Positions 1 through 8,973 of a stretch of DNA of 64,000 nt are shown piece after piece. The first letter of the stretch is position 1, and every line of letters starts with the position of its first letter. The notes beneath the pieces were generated by a model. It did not search any database and was not told the DNA's origin. It saw nothing but the letters and a program-made list of their open reading frames with translations. Position numbers and translations under genes: made by a program. Source of the stretch: Acinetobacter sp. NIPH 2100 (GTDB lineage: Bacteria; Pseudomonadota; Gammaproteobacteria; Pseudomonadales; Moraxellaceae); contig NZ_KB850224.1 of NCBI RefSeq assembly GCF_000369805.1, positions 977,924 through 1,041,923 of the forward strand, in the 5' to 3' direction.

Positions 1-352
1 CCGTAAGGGTCGTACAACTTTGATTGAAAAATCTAAAGTTCCTGCGTTGAAGGCTTGTCCACAACGTCGTGGTGTATGTACACGTGTTTATACTACTACA
101 CCTAAAAAACCTAACTCAGCAATGCGTAAGGTTTGCCGTGTTCGCTTAACTTCAGGTTTTGAAGTTTCTAGCTATATCGGTGGTGAAGGTCATAACCTAC
201 AAGAGCACAGTGTTGTTCTTATCCGTGGTGGTCGTGTTAAAGATTTACCAGGTGTACGTTACCATACCGTTCGTGGTTCTTTAGACTGTGCTGGCGTTAA
301 AGATCGTAACCAGTCACGTTCTAAATACGGTACTAAGCGTCCTAAGAAGTAA
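1..352 (+). CDS. rpsL: 30S ribosomal protein S12 (5' end outside window)
   Basis: S12 is a component of the 30S decoding centre and the first gene of the str operon. Only the first few codons are missing: the reading frame is open from base 2 and continues into the S12 core ([34 protein letters not shown]) and the usual basic C-terminus ending KRPKK. The two lysines where streptomycin-resistance substitutions usually arise (in PKKPNS and in GRVKDLPG) are both lysine, so no resistance substitution is visible. It is followed by a 159-bp gap and rpsG, the canonical order. Identity is essentially certain; only the start is not visible. Confidence 0.98.
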   Translation, partial: RKGRTTLIEKSKVPALKACPQRRGVCTRVYTTTPKKPNSAMRKVCRVRLTSGFEVSSYIGGEGHNLQEHSVVLIRGGRVKDLPGVRYHTVRGSLDCAGVKDRNQSRSKYGTKRPKK

Positions 353-511
353 TTCTAGGAAACTAGTCCAAGCAACCCTTTAGCGTTTCGCTTGTTTGAA
401 TTCTTCATAGTTTTGTAATTCAAGCGACGTATAGTAAGGCCAGCGAAAGTACATGACACTCGTACAAACTGCTGGATTATCCTGAAGTGTCATATTATTA
501 GGTGTATTAAA

Positions 512-982
512 ATGCCAAGACGTCGCGTAGTCGCTGCTCGTGAGATCCTTCCAGATCCAAAATTTAGCAGCCAAACAATCGCTAAATTCATGAACCACGT
601 AATGCAAGATGGTAAAAAATCTATTGCTGAAAGTATCGTTTACGGTGCTTTAGACCGCGTTCAAGAAAAAAACAAAGTAGACCCAGTTGAATTTTTCGAG
701 ACTACTCTTGAAAAAGTTCGTCCTATGGTTGAAGTAAAAGCACGCCGTGTTGGTGGTGCTACTTATCAAGTACCTATGGAAGTACGCCCATCCCGTCGTA
801 CTGCTTTAGCTATGCGTTGGTTAGTAGATGCTGCTGCTAAGCGTTCTGAAAAAACGATGGCTTTACGTCTTGCTGGTGAGTTGCTTGATGCAGCTGAAGG
901 TAAAGGTTCTGCGATCAAAAAACGTGAAGACGTGCATCGTATGGCTGAAGCCAACAAAGCCTTCTCTCACTACCGTTTCTAA
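512..982 (+). CDS. rpsG: 30S ribosomal protein S7
   Basis: S7 nucleates folding of the 3' domain of 16S rRNA. The 156-residue product begins [18 protein letters not shown] and has the typical body ([19 protein letters not shown]) and end ([15 protein letters not shown]), which is the common length in gammaproteobacteria. It lies between rpsL and fusA. In E. coli, S7 autoregulates by binding the rpsL-rpsG intergenic RNA. The 159-bp gap here is long enough for such a site, but I did not derive a matching fold. Confidence 0.98.
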   Translation: MPRRRVVAAREILPDPKFSSQTIAKFMNHVMQDGKKSIAESIVYGALDRVQEKNKVDPVEFFETTLEKVRPMVEVKARRVGGATYQVPMEVRPSRRTALAMRWLVDAAAKRSEKTMALRLAGELLDAAEGKGSAIKKREDVHRMAEANKAFSHYRF

Positions 983-1016
983 GCGGATAAAACAGTCCCT
1001 AATCAGGAGAATATTC

Positions 1017-1079
1017 ATGCGTACCGCAGCTCGATTCAACATCGCTCTCTATCAAAGTGGGGGCTTTGCGGGTATTTAA
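1017..1079 (+). CDS. possible 20-aa leader peptide between rpsG and fusA
   Basis: A short open frame encodes MRTAARFNIALYQSGGFAGI. It starts with ATG about five bases after an AGGAGA Shine-Dalgarno-like sequence and ends at TAA, 80 bases before the fusA start. It lies on the str operon transcript in a gap that otherwise holds no gene. I recognise no family. It may be a translated leader influencing fusA, or chance. The good ribosome-binding site is the only positive evidence. Confidence 0.3.
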   Translation: MRTAARFNIALYQSGGFAGI

Positions 1080-1159
1080 GTTGCCTGCTTGGATATTCGT
1101 GCGCATCAATTTAATTGATGCGTCCTGTTTTAAAAATAACATTTAGGAATGTAGACATC

Positions 1160-3298
1160 ATGGCTCGCCAAACCCCGATTAGTAATTACCGTAACATCGG
1201 TATTTCTGCGCACATCGACGCAGGTAAAACAACTACAACAGAACGTATTTTGTTCTACACAGGTGTATCTCACAAAATTGGTGAAGTACACGATGGTGCA
1301 GCAACAATGGACTGGATGGAACAAGAGCAAGAGCGTGGTATTACAATTACCTCTGCTGCAACCACTTGTTTCTGGTCAGGTATGAGTAGCCAATTCCCAC
1401 AACACCGTATCAACGTAATCGATACACCGGGACACGTAGACTTCACAATCGAAGTTGAACGTTCTATGCGTGTTCTTGATGGTGCGTGCATGGTTTACTG
1501 TGCAGTTGGTGGCGTACAACCTCAGTCTGAAACTGTATGGCGTCAAGCGAACAAATATAAAGTGCCTCGTTTAGCGTTCGTGAACAAGATGGACCGTACT
1601 GGTGCAAACTTCTTCCGTGCTGTTGATCAAGTTAAAACGCGTCTAGGCGGTAATCCTGTTCCTATCGTTGTGCCAATTGGTGCAGAAGATACGTTTGCAG
1701 GTGTTGTTGACCTCATCGAAATGAAAGCGATTATCTGGGATGAAGCATCTCAAGGTATGAAGTTCGAATACGGTGATATTCCTGCTGACCTCGTTGATAC
1801 TGCGAACGAATGGCGTACTAAGATGGTTGAAGCTGCGGCTGAAGCATCTGAAGAGTTAATGGACAAGTACCTAGAAGAAGGCGATCTTTCTAAAGAAGAA
1901 ATCATCGCTGGTTTACGTACTCGTACTTTGGCGTCTGAAATCCAAGTTATGCTTTGTGGTTCAGCGTTCAAGAACAAAGGTGTTCAACGTATGTTGGATG
2001 CTGTAATTCAATTCTTACCTTCTCCAACAGAAGTTAAAGCAATTGAAGGTATTCTTGACGACAAAGATGAAACTAAAGCATCTCGTGAAGCATCTGACGA
2101 AGCTCCGTTCTCTGCACTTGCGTTCAAAATCATGAACGATAAGTTCGTAGGTAACTTAACATTCGTACGTGTTTACTCTGGTGTTCTTAAACAAGGTGAT
2201 CCGGTTTATAACCCAGTTAAATCTAAGCGTGAACGTATCGGTCGTATCGTGCAAATGCATGCGAACGAACGTCAAGATCTTGATGAAATCCGTGCAGGTG
2301 ATATCGCAGCGTGTGTAGGTCTTAAAGACGTTACTACGGGTGATACATTATGTGATGAGAAAAACATCATTACACTTGAGCGTATGGAATTCCCAGAGCC
2401 AGTAATTTCATTGGCTGTTGAACCAAAAACTAAAGCTGACCAAGAAAAAATGTCAATTGCTTTAGGCCGTTTGGCGAAAGAAGATCCATCGTTCCGCGTT
2501 CGTACAGATGAAGAATCTGGTCAAACAATTATTGCTGGTATGGGTGAGCTTCACCTTGACATCATCGTTGACCGTATGAAGCGTGAATTCGGTGTTGAAG
2601 CGAACATTGGTAAACCAATGGTTGCTTACCGTGAAACGATCAAAAAGTCTGTTGAGCAAGAAGGTAAGTTTGTTCGTCAAACAGGTGGTAAAGGTAAATT
2701 CGGTCATGTATATGTTCGTTTAGAGCCTATGGATGTTGAAGAAGCTGGTAAAGAATACCTATTCGCTGAAGAAGTTGTCGGCGGTACTGTACCTAAAGAA
2801 TTCTTTGGTGCGGTAGACAAAGGTATTCAAGAACGTATGAAGAATGGTGTATTGGCTGGTTACCCTGTTGTGGGTATCAAAGCGACATTATTCGATGGTT
2901 CTTACCACGATGTCGACTCTGATGAATTGTCGTTCAAAATGGCAGGTTCATACGCTTTCCGTGACGGTTTCATGAAAGCGGATCCTATCCTTCTTGAACC
3001 AATCATGAAAGTTGAAGTAGAAACTCCAGAAGACTACATGGGCGATATCATGGGTGACTTAAACCGTCGTCGTGGTATGGTTCAAGGTATGGATGATCTT
3101 CCTGGTGGAACTAAAGCCATTAAAGCAGAAGTTCCATTGGCTGAGATGTTTGGTTACGCGACTCAAATGCGTTCTATGTCTCAAGGTCGTGCGACTTATT
3201 CTATGGAATTCGCTAAATACGCTGAAACACCACGTAACGTGGCTGAAGGCATCATCGCTAAGTTCCAAGCTGGCGGTAAAAAAGGTGACGACGAGTAA
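1160..3298 (+). CDS. fusA: elongation factor G
   Basis: EF-G is the GTPase that drives ribosomal translocation and, with RRF, ribosome recycling. The 712-residue product starts [20 protein letters not shown]. An in-frame ATG 15 codons upstream is rejected because the family begins at MARQ. GTPase motifs are present in order: [15 protein letters not shown] (G1), [12 protein letters not shown] (G2), DTPGHVDF (G3) and NKMD (G4), followed by domains II-V ending near [15 protein letters not shown]. It lies between rpsG and tuf in the str operon. Confidence 0.98.
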   Translation: MARQTPISNYRNIGISAHIDAGKTTTTERILFYTGVSHKIGEVHDGAATMDWMEQEQERGITITSAATTCFWSGMSSQFPQHRINVIDTPGHVDFTIEVERSMRVLDGACMVYCAVGGVQPQSETVWRQANKYKVPRLAFVNKMDRTGANFFRAVDQVKTRLGGNPVPIVVPIGAEDTFAGVVDLIEMKAIIWDEASQGMKFEYGDIPADLVDTANEWRTKMVEAAAEASEELMDKYLEEGDLSKEEIIAGLRTRTLASEIQVMLCGSAFKNKGVQRMLDAVIQFLPSPTEVKAIEGILDDKDETKASREASDEAPFSALAFKIMNDKFVGNLTFVRVYSGVLKQGDPVYNPVKSKRERIGRIVQMHANERQDLDEIRAGDIAACVGLKDVTTGDTLCDEKNIITLERMEFPEPVISLAVEPKTKADQEKMSIALGRLAKEDPSFRVRTDEESGQTIIAGMGELHLDIIVDRMKREFGVEANIGKPMVAYRETIKKSVEQEGKFVRQTGGKGKFGHVYVRLEPMDVEEAGKEYLFAEEVVGGTVPKEFFGAVDKGIQERMKNGVLAGYPVVGIKATLFDGSYHDVDSDELSFKMAGSYAFRDGFMKADPILLEPIMKVEVETPEDYMGDIMGDLNRRRGMVQGMDDLPGGTKAIKAEVPLAEMFGYATQMRSMSQGRATYSMEFAKYAETPRNVAEGIIAKFQAGGKKGDDE

Positions 3299-3390
3299 TC
3301 TTTCGATTACTATATTACCCAACTAAATTTAGTTAAAAAACCAAGTGCTCATGGGCGACCCTCATGAGCAGTTTATAAAGGAAGATCATC

Positions 3391-4581
3391 ATGGCTAAAG
3401 CCAAGTTTGAACGTAATAAACCACACGTAAACGTGGGTACAATTGGTCACGTTGACCATGGTAAAACAACTTTAACTGCTGCGATTGCAACTATTTGTGC
3501 AAAAACTTACGGCGGTGAAGCGAAAGATTACTCACAAATCGACTCAGCTCCTGAAGAAAAAGCACGTGGTATTACAATTAATACTTCACACGTAGAATAC
3601 GATTCTCCAATCCGTCACTACGCTCACGTAGACTGCCCGGGCCACGCCGATTATGTTAAAAACATGATTACTGGTGCTGCTCAGATGGACGGCGCGATCC
3701 TTGTATGTGCTGCGACTGATGGTCCAATGCCACAAACTCGTGAACACATCCTTCTTTCACGTCAGGTTGGTGTACCTTACATCATCGTATTCTTAAACAA
3801 GTGTGACCTTGTTGATGATGAAGAATTACTTGAATTAGTAGAAATGGAAGTTCGTGAACTTCTTTCTACTTATGACTTCCCAGGTGATGACACTCCAATC
3901 ATCCGTGGTTCAGCGCTTCAAGCATTAAACGGTAACGACGGTCCTTATGGCGAGAAAGCTGTAATCGATTTAGTTGCTGCACTTGATTCTTACATTCCAG
4001 AGCCAGAGCGCGCAATCGACAAAGCATTCTTAATGCCAATCGAAGACGTATTCTCTATCTCAGGCCGTGGTACAGTAGTAACTGGTCGTGTAGAAGCTGG
4101 TATCGTAAAAGTTGGTGAAGAAGTTGAAATCGTAGGTATCAAAGATACGGTTAAAACAACTGTAACTGGCGTAGAAATGTTCCGTAAATTGCTTGACGAA
4201 GGTCGTGCAGGCGAGAACTGTGGTGTTCTTCTTCGTGGTACTAAGCGTGAAGATGTACAACGTGGTCAAGTACTTGCTAAGCCAGGTACAATCAAGCCGC
4301 ACACTAAATTCGATGCAGAAGTATACGTACTTTCTAAAGAAGAAGGTGGTCGTCATACTCCATTCCTTAACGGTTACCGTCCACAGTTCTACTTCCGTAC
4401 AACTGACGTAACTGGCGCGATCAAATTACAAGATGGCGTAGAAATGGTAATGCCTGGTGACAACGTTGAGATGTCAGTAGAATTAATTCACCCGATCGCA
4501 ATGGACCCAGGTCTACGTTTTGCGATCCGTGAAGGTGGTCGTACTGTAGGCGCTGGTGTTGTTGCTAAAGTAACTGCATAA
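3391..4581 (+). CDS. tuf: elongation factor Tu
   Basis: EF-Tu delivers aminoacyl-tRNA to the ribosome as a GTP complex. At 396 residues it is the usual length. It shows [24 protein letters not shown] and NKCD, then beta-barrel domains 2 and 3 ending GVVAKVTA. An AAGGA-type ribosome-binding site precedes the ATG. It is the last gene of the str operon and is followed directly by a strong terminator. The S10 operon does not follow, so this is a stand-alone str cluster. A second tuf copy elsewhere is common in the genus but cannot be seen here. Confidence 0.98.
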   Translation: MAKAKFERNKPHVNVGTIGHVDHGKTTLTAAIATICAKTYGGEAKDYSQIDSAPEEKARGITINTSHVEYDSPIRHYAHVDCPGHADYVKNMITGAAQMDGAILVCAATDGPMPQTREHILLSRQVGVPYIIVFLNKCDLVDDEELLELVEMEVRELLSTYDFPGDDTPIIRGSALQALNGNDGPYGEKAVIDLVAALDSYIPEPERAIDKAFLMPIEDVFSISGRGTVVTGRVEAGIVKVGEEVEIVGIKDTVKTTVTGVEMFRKLLDEGRAGENCGVLLRGTKREDVQRGQVLAKPGTIKPHTKFDAEVYVLSKEEGGRHTPFLNGYRPQFYFRTTDVTGAIKLQDGVEMVMPGDNVEMSVELIHPIAMDPGLRFAIREGGRTVGAGVVAKVTA

Positions 4582-4593
4582 TCGCTTAGAGTG

Positions 4594-4623
4594 AAAAAAA
4601 ACACCCCTCTGGGGTGTTTTTTT
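4594..4623 (+). terminator. Rho-independent terminator of the str operon
   Basis: ACACCCC and GGGGTGT pair around a TCT loop, with A-runs before and T-runs after, 13 bases past the tuf stop. The symmetry means it could work in both directions, but only the + strand has a gene leading into it. Confidence 0.93.
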
Positions 4624-4654
4624 CGTCTATTGTTCGACAATTTTTTTGTAAGAG

Positions 4655-4693
4655 TGTCCTAAACTGATACTACGCTGTCCTAAACTGCACTTA
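4655..4693 (+). promoter_or_regulatory. 39-bp conserved upstream element, copy 1
   Basis: This block lies 127 bp upstream of the first PF10118 gene. It matches the block at 5768-5806 over its whole length without gaps: TGTCCTAA, then TGAT, CT, CTG, CCT and CTGCACTTA at identical spacing. Within copy 1, TGTCCTAAACTG also occurs twice in direct orientation, 18 bp apart. The rest of the upstream DNA does not match, so this is probably a shared promoter or operator. Confidence 0.55.
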
Positions 4694-4781
4694 ATTGATT
4701 CAGATAAAACCGTAATATAAAACTCAAGAAAACGAACAAAAGTGCTCAGTGGAAATAAACCACTGAAAAGGAGTAGGCAGC

Positions 4782-5663
4782 ATGAATGCTAAAGTAAATA
4801 TTTCAAATCGTGCAGGTGCAAGTTTCCCAGTACGTCGTATGAATTTTGATTTTAATGAAGTTCCTGAGTATTGGGTGAGTGGTTCTGCTGGATTAACTCA
4901 TTTTATGACTGGCTTATCTGCCTTGTTTCCAGATGGTGAGAAATTATTTATCGATTCAGTCCGTGCTGTACGTTATCACCCAGCCATTAAAGACAATGAA
5001 AAATTGCAAAAAGAAATCAGTGCTTTTATTGGGCAAGAGGCAATGCATACCCAAGAGCATGTCAATTTCAATGCTTCAGCTCAAAAATATGGTCATGATA
5101 TTGAAACGCTGGAAAGAAGAACTGGCGTTGTCATTCAAACGGGCCGTAAATTATTTGCCAAATTGGTTAAACCATTCGGTATGACTCAAGAAATGGTGGA
5201 CTTAACAGCCACAACGGCACTTGAGCACTTTACTGCCACAATTGCATCGGAGCTATTGCGTAACCAATATATCCAAGAATTGATGCAAGACAAGACTATG
5301 GAATATATGTGGTTATGGCATGCAGTAGAGGAAAATGAACATAAAGCAGTTGCTTATGATGTTTATGAAGAAATCTTTGGGCGTGGTGTGAAAGCTTACG
5401 CTTTACGCAATAGTGCTTTGGTTGTTGCGATGGTGGCGATTTTCCTGACCCAATCTTCATTTGTGGTGAAGCTTTTGAAAGATGATGGAAAATTGAATTT
5501 AAAAGAGTTAGGCATGATTTATAAATATGCTTATAGTCCATCAAAAGGAATTATTTCAGGTATGGCAGGTGAAATGCTGGCTTACTTTAAACCAGGTTTC
5601 CATCCGAATGACTTAGACACCGTACAATTATTGCAAGATTGGAAAGCGAAATTAGGTTTGTAA
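4782..5663 (+). CDS. PF10118-type metal-dependent hydrolase, paralogue 1
   Basis: The 293-residue product resembles the family annotated as predicted metal-dependent hydrolase (PF10118/COG3687), thought to be diiron-like, with unknown physiological substrate. Candidate metal-binding clusters are EISAFIGQEAMHTQEH, TALEHFTA and WHAVEENEHKAVAYDVYE, all rich in E and H and spaced like a four-helix metal site. A hydrophobic segment near residues 210-228 suggests membrane association. The start follows AAAAGGAG. The next gene is a close paralogue with the same 20-residue N-terminus. Each has its own terminator and a shared upstream element, so they are separate transcription units. Function is inferred only from family resemblance. 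Confidence 0.75.
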   Translation: MNAKVNISNRAGASFPVRRMNFDFNEVPEYWVSGSAGLTHFMTGLSALFPDGEKLFIDSVRAVRYHPAIKDNEKLQKEISAFIGQEAMHTQEHVNFNASAQKYGHDIETLERRTGVVIQTGRKLFAKLVKPFGMTQEMVDLTATTALEHFTATIASELLRNQYIQELMQDKTMEYMWLWHAVEENEHKAVAYDVYEEIFGRGVKAYALRNSALVVAMVAIFLTQSSFVVKLLKDDGKLNLKELGMIYKYAYSPSKGIISGMAGEMLAYFKPGFHPNDLDTVQLLQDWKAKLGL

Positions 5664-5695
5664 TCTGTACAAATTCATTCAACAAACATCGTTTA

Positions 5696-5730
5696 TAAAA
5701 GGGCAACTTGGTTGCCCTTTTATATTTTTA
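5696..5730 (+). terminator. Rho-independent terminator after hydrolase 1
   Basis: AAAAGGGCAAC and GTTGCCCTTTT form the stem, followed by a T-rich tail, about 35 bp after the stop. Confidence 0.88.
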
Positions 5731-5767
5731 ATCTTTCATTTCATAGAATATTTTGAATCTGTTGACA

Positions 5768-5806
5768 TGTCCTAAGATGATGCTTTTCTGACCTTATCTG
5801 CACTTA
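5768..5806 (+). promoter_or_regulatory. 39-bp conserved upstream element, copy 2
   Basis: This is the counterpart of 4655-4693, 119 bp upstream of the second paralogue. A TTGACA hexamer directly precedes it (5762-5767), but no convincing -10 sits at 16-18 bp, so promoter placement is unresolved. Confidence 0.55.
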
Positions 5807-5886
5807 TTACCTGCATTTAAAAGAGCGTATAAATGAAGTATAGAAAGTGATCAATGATGAATATCTATCGTATAGGAGAACAAGGA

Positions 5887-6771
5887 ATGAATGCTAAAGT
5901 CAATATTTCAAACCGAGCTGGCGCCAGTTTTCCTGTACGCCGAATGGACTTTGAATTTGCTGAAGTGCCTCGTTATTGGGCCAATGGTGATGCAGCATTA
6001 ACACATTTTATGACTGCGCTTTCAGCACTATTCCCAGAGGGTGAACAATTCTTTGTGAATAGTACACGTGCGGTACGTAATGACCCTAAATTGGCCGATC
6101 AGCGACTGCAGAAAGAGATCAGTGCCTTTATTGGTCAAGAAGCGATGCATTCTAAAGAACATTTGGCTTTTAATGCTTCAGCACAAGCTTATGGTTATGA
6201 TGTTCGTGAATTAGAAGCTCAAACAGGGCGCTTGATTAACCGCACTATTGGTGTTGCTTCAAAAATACTCAAACCTTTTGGTTTTAGTAAAGAGATGATC
6301 GGGCTTACTGGGACGTGTGCATTAGAGCACTTTACTTCAACCATTGCAGAAGAGCTGTTAAGTAATCCAGACATTCAAGCGATGTTTATGGATCAAACCA
6401 TGTACCATTTATGGATGTGGCATGCGGTAGAAGAAAATGAACATAAGGCGGTCGCTTTTGATGTGTATGAAGCGATGTATGGTCAAGGTGCGAAAGCCTA
6501 TTTTATGCGCTCATTGGCATTGGTGATTGCAATGGGACTGATCTTTATTACCCAGTCTTATTTCACAGCGAAACTTTTGCGTACTGATGACAAGCTTACA
6601 TGGCGTGATACCAAATACATGATCAAATTTATGTATGGTTATAAAGGGTTTATGACCCGTCAAATCCCAACCTTATTGGATTTCTTAAGACTGAAGTTTC
6701 ATCCCAATGATCAGGATACCACTGCGTTATTGAATAAATGGCGTGCTGAGTTGGGCTTTAATCTGAGTTAA
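5887..6771 (+). CDS. PF10118-type metal-dependent hydrolase, paralogue 2
   Basis: This 294-residue paralogue of the preceding gene starts with the same MNAKVNISNRAGASFPVRRM. An ATG 11 codons upstream is also in frame, but the later start is chosen because it aligns with paralogue 1 and follows AGGAGAACAAGGA. The E/H clusters are preserved (EISAFIGQEAMHSKEH, CALEHFTS, WHAVEENEHKAVAFDVYE) and there is a hydrophobic helix in the C-terminal third. The middle and C-terminal parts have diverged, so the duplication is not recent. The true substrate is unknown. Confidence 0.75.
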   Translation: MNAKVNISNRAGASFPVRRMDFEFAEVPRYWANGDAALTHFMTALSALFPEGEQFFVNSTRAVRNDPKLADQRLQKEISAFIGQEAMHSKEHLAFNASAQAYGYDVRELEAQTGRLINRTIGVASKILKPFGFSKEMIGLTGTCALEHFTSTIAEELLSNPDIQAMFMDQTMYHLWMWHAVEENEHKAVAFDVYEAMYGQGAKAYFMRSLALVIAMGLIFITQSYFTAKLLRTDDKLTWRDTKYMIKFMYGYKGFMTRQIPTLLDFLRLKFHPNDQDTTALLNKWRAELGFNLS

Positions 6772-6777
6772 CTTCAA

Positions 6778-6805
6778 CGGGCAGTGAAAACTGCCCATTT
6801 TTTTA
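6778..6805 (+). terminator. Rho-independent terminator after hydrolase 2
   Basis: GGGCAGT and ACTGCCC pair around a short A-rich loop and are followed by seven Ts, starting about seven bases after the stop. Confidence 0.92.
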
Positions 6806-6864
6806 TTCAAATTTTGCTTTAAATTGCTGATAATCTGCATCAGTATTTTTAAAGGTAATAGATC

Positions 6865-7326
6865 GTGATTCGATTGATGCAAGAAAAAGATTTAGATCGT
6901 GTTGCTGCAATTGAAGCTTTAGTCCAAACCCATCCATGGTCGAAGCAGCAGTTTCAGGAATCCTTTGCTGCCTATCAATGTACGGTTTATGAACAAGCCA
7001 ATCGAGTGGTGGGTTTTTGTATTTTGCAGCCAGTTCTGGATGAAGCGAATTTATTGTTGATGGCAATTGATCCTAGTCAACAGGGTAAGGGACTTGGTTA
7101 TGCGTTGTTAGAAAGTTCAATTCAACAATTAAAAAATAATCCGATCCAGATTTTTTTAGAAGTACGTGAAAGTAATACAGCGGCTATTCGATTGTATGAA
7201 AAGACCGGTTTTCATCAAATTGATTTACGCAAAAATTATTACCCAAATACGGATGGCTCAAGAGAGCATGCTGTGATTATGGTCAAAACATGCACTGATG
7301 ATTTTGCGGCTTTATTTAATAATTAA
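6865..7326 (+). CDS. rimI: ribosomal-protein-S18-alanine N-acetyltransferase (GNAT)
   Basis: RimI acetylates the N-terminal alanine of ribosomal protein S18. The 153-residue product has the GNAT acetyl-CoA loop (IDPSQQGKGLGYALLE, about residues 71-86) and the RimI-like EVRESNTAAIRLYEKTGF motif. A GTG start at 6865 is chosen because it gives the usual MIRxMxExD beginning and follows AAAGG; an ATG four codons later is an alternative. Its 3' end overlaps the convergent transferase gene by 15 bp. RimI versus a close GNAT relative cannot be fully separated by eye. Confidence 0.8.
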   Translation: MIRLMQEKDLDRVAAIEALVQTHPWSKQQFQESFAAYQCTVYEQANRVVGFCILQPVLDEANLLLMAIDPSQQGKGLGYALLESSIQQLKNNPIQIFLEVRESNTAAIRLYEKTGFHQIDLRKNYYPNTDGSREHAVIMVKTCTDDFAALFNN

Positions 7327-8127
7327 ATTATTCCACTCGGAAGGCAATGTACTCATTAATGAGTTGCCAAGTTGATGAATTTCATTATCTGAGAGTGGGC
7401 GGTTGAGTCTGCGCCACTGACCATCAAGTAATAATTCGAGTGGTGTATATTGCGATTTATAATTCATTTTAGATGAATGCGGCACCCAGTAACCTAGATA
7501 TAAGTAGTCTAGGTTTAATGTGCGTACATATTCGATTTGTTTGAGGATCGCAAACACACCTAAAGAACGACGTTGTTCATCTGGGTCGAAGAACGTATAA
7601 ACGGCTGAAAGTCCGTCATCCATCAAATCACAAGTTGAAACACCAATCAGCTTTTGGTCTTTCCAAAGCTCGATAAAAAAACTCTCTGTGCAGCTATGCA
7701 CCAAAAATTTTTCAAATTGATCCAAACTGGCTGGATACATATCGCCATCTGAGTGACGTTCATTAATATAACGTTCATATAGGTCGTAGTGTTGTTGAGT
7801 GGCCTGCGAGGTCGGCAAAATACTCATTTGTAAATCTTGATTGCGTTTCCATGCCTTTTTCTGGCTACTGTTCATTTTAAACTCTTGAACGGGAACGCGG
7901 CAGGATAAACATTGGCGACATAAATGACATTCTGGACGATAGACAAAATCACCACTGCGACGAAAACCAACACGAGAAAGTTCTGACAAAGTCACCACAT
8001 CGATACGGTGAATTGGGTCTAAGAACACCATTCGCGCTGATTTGTTATCAAGATAACTGCAATCATGTGGTGGCGTAATGTAATACTGTAAGTCATTTAA
8101 AAGGGACTTGGGTTGATATGATTTCAT
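7312..8127 (-). CDS. bpt: aspartate/glutamate leucyltransferase (ATE family)
   Basis: The 271-residue product belongs to the arginyltransferase-like (ATE) family. Bacterial members transfer leucine from tRNA to proteins with N-terminal Asp or Glu, feeding ClpAP through ClpS. Seen directly: a Cys cluster near residues 67-73 (CHLCRQCLSC), RHSDGDMYPASLDQF, and the C-terminal YWVPHSSKMNYKSQYTPLELL typical of the family. It lies just downstream of aat on the same strand, about 28 bp away, so both aminoacyl-transferase arms of the N-degron pathway are adjacent. Whether it transfers Leu (Bpt) or Arg is inferred from bacterial precedent. Confidence 0.9.
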   Translation of the reverse strand: MKSYQPKSLLNDLQYYITPPHDCSYLDNKSARMVFLDPIHRIDVVTLSELSRVGFRRSGDFVYRPECHLCRQCLSCRVPVQEFKMNSSQKKAWKRNQDLQMSILPTSQATQQHYDLYERYINERHSDGDMYPASLDQFEKFLVHSCTESFFIELWKDQKLIGVSTCDLMDDGLSAVYTFFDPDEQRRSLGVFAILKQIEYVRTLNLDYLYLGYWVPHSSKMNYKSQYTPLELLLDGQWRRLNRPLSDNEIHQLGNSLMSTLPSEWNNLIIK

Positions 8128-8155
8128 TAATCTGTCCCTCCAAGGTGTTAATCCG

Positions 8156-8887
8156 TTAACCGTCTAATTTTGCAAAAACTGCTATTGTTTTACTTGAAAA
8201 TACACGTTCTTGATAACTTTTCCAATTGATAGAGGGGGCAATAATTACATCTTGTAACGATTTAAGATAGTCTTGGCGAGAAAGTGTACTCGCGCCGAGG
8301 CTTAAAAGGTGATCATTGACCAATTGGCAGTCAATCCAAGGCAGTTGATTTTCCTGTCCGATCAGCATTAGCGTATAGAATGCCATTTTAGAAACATCAG
8401 TTTCAGTGCTAAACATCGATTCACCGAAACAGCCTTTACCAATACTGACACCATAGAGTCCACCGACCAATTTATCCTGCCGCCAGACTTCAACACTATA
8501 AGCATAACCAGCTTCAAATAGCGCACAGTAACCATCAATAATATCGTCACTAATCCAAGTTTCGTTGGTGTAGCTTCGAGGCAATGAACAAGAACGGATC
8601 ACTTCTTCAAAGGCATGGTTAATGGTAATTCGATAATCATGCTTTTTCATATTGCGGATTAAAGACTTACTCGGTGTATAGGCATGGGGTTCGATCACGC
8701 AACGTGGTTCAGGACTCCACCAACAAATCGGCTCATCTTCATTAAACCAAGGAAATAAGCCATGCGTATAGGCTTCAAATAAAGTCGAGGGTGAAAGATC
8801 TGCACCAATACAGATAAATCCTTGACCTTCGGGATCAGCTTCAATTGGATTGGGGAAAATATATTGTGAAGGGGGGAGCTGTTGCAT
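8156..8887 (-). CDS. aat: leucyl/phenylalanyl-tRNA--protein transferase
   Basis: Aat adds Leu or Phe to proteins with N-terminal Lys or Arg, marking them for ClpS/ClpAP. Family blocks are clear: [67 protein letters not shown] and [16 protein letters not shown]. The frame extends to a TTG at 8944, which would give 262 residues. I prefer the ATG at 8887 (243 residues), closer to the family norm of about 230-245, because the TTG lies inside a perfect 13-bp inverted repeat. Neither start has a good Shine-Dalgarno sequence. It is probably co-transcribed with bpt. Confidence 0.9.
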   Translation of the reverse strand: MQQLPPSQYIFPNPIEADPEGQGFICIGADLSPSTLFEAYTHGLFPWFNEDEPICWWSPEPRCVIEPHAYTPSKSLIRNMKKHDYRITINHAFEEVIRSCSLPRSYTNETWISDDIIDGYCALFEAGYAYSVEVWRQDKLVGGLYGVSIGKGCFGESMFSTETDVSKMAFYTLMLIGQENQLPWIDCQLVNDHLLSLGASTLSRQDYLKSLQDVIIAPSINWKSYQERVFSSKTIAVFAKLDG

Positions 8888-8932
8888 AGAAGAAGAAATT
8901 AATGAGACTGATTCTAAGCTAACTGAAGTTGT

Positions 8933-8965
8933 ATTGAATGGCAATCTTTGTCATTGCCATTCAAT
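8933..8965. repeat. perfect 13-bp inverted repeat (hairpin) at the aat 5' end
   Basis: ATTGAATGGCAAT and ATTGCCATTCAAT flank a 7-base loop. It lies between the end of the methyltransferase gene and the aat coding region. No T-run follows on either strand, so it is not a textbook terminator. It could be a transcript-end stabiliser or a structured 5' leader for aat. Confidence 0.6.
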
Positions 8966-8973
8966 CGCTGGGC

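Noticed and set aside
1115..1159. 15-codon N-terminal extension of EF-G
   Set aside because: The family begins at MARQ; the extension is not conserved-looking and no ribosome-binding site precedes it.
4582..4781. tRNA or secE/nusG after tuf
   Set aside because: No cloverleaf and no coding frame is present; the interval holds a terminator and the 39-bp element only.
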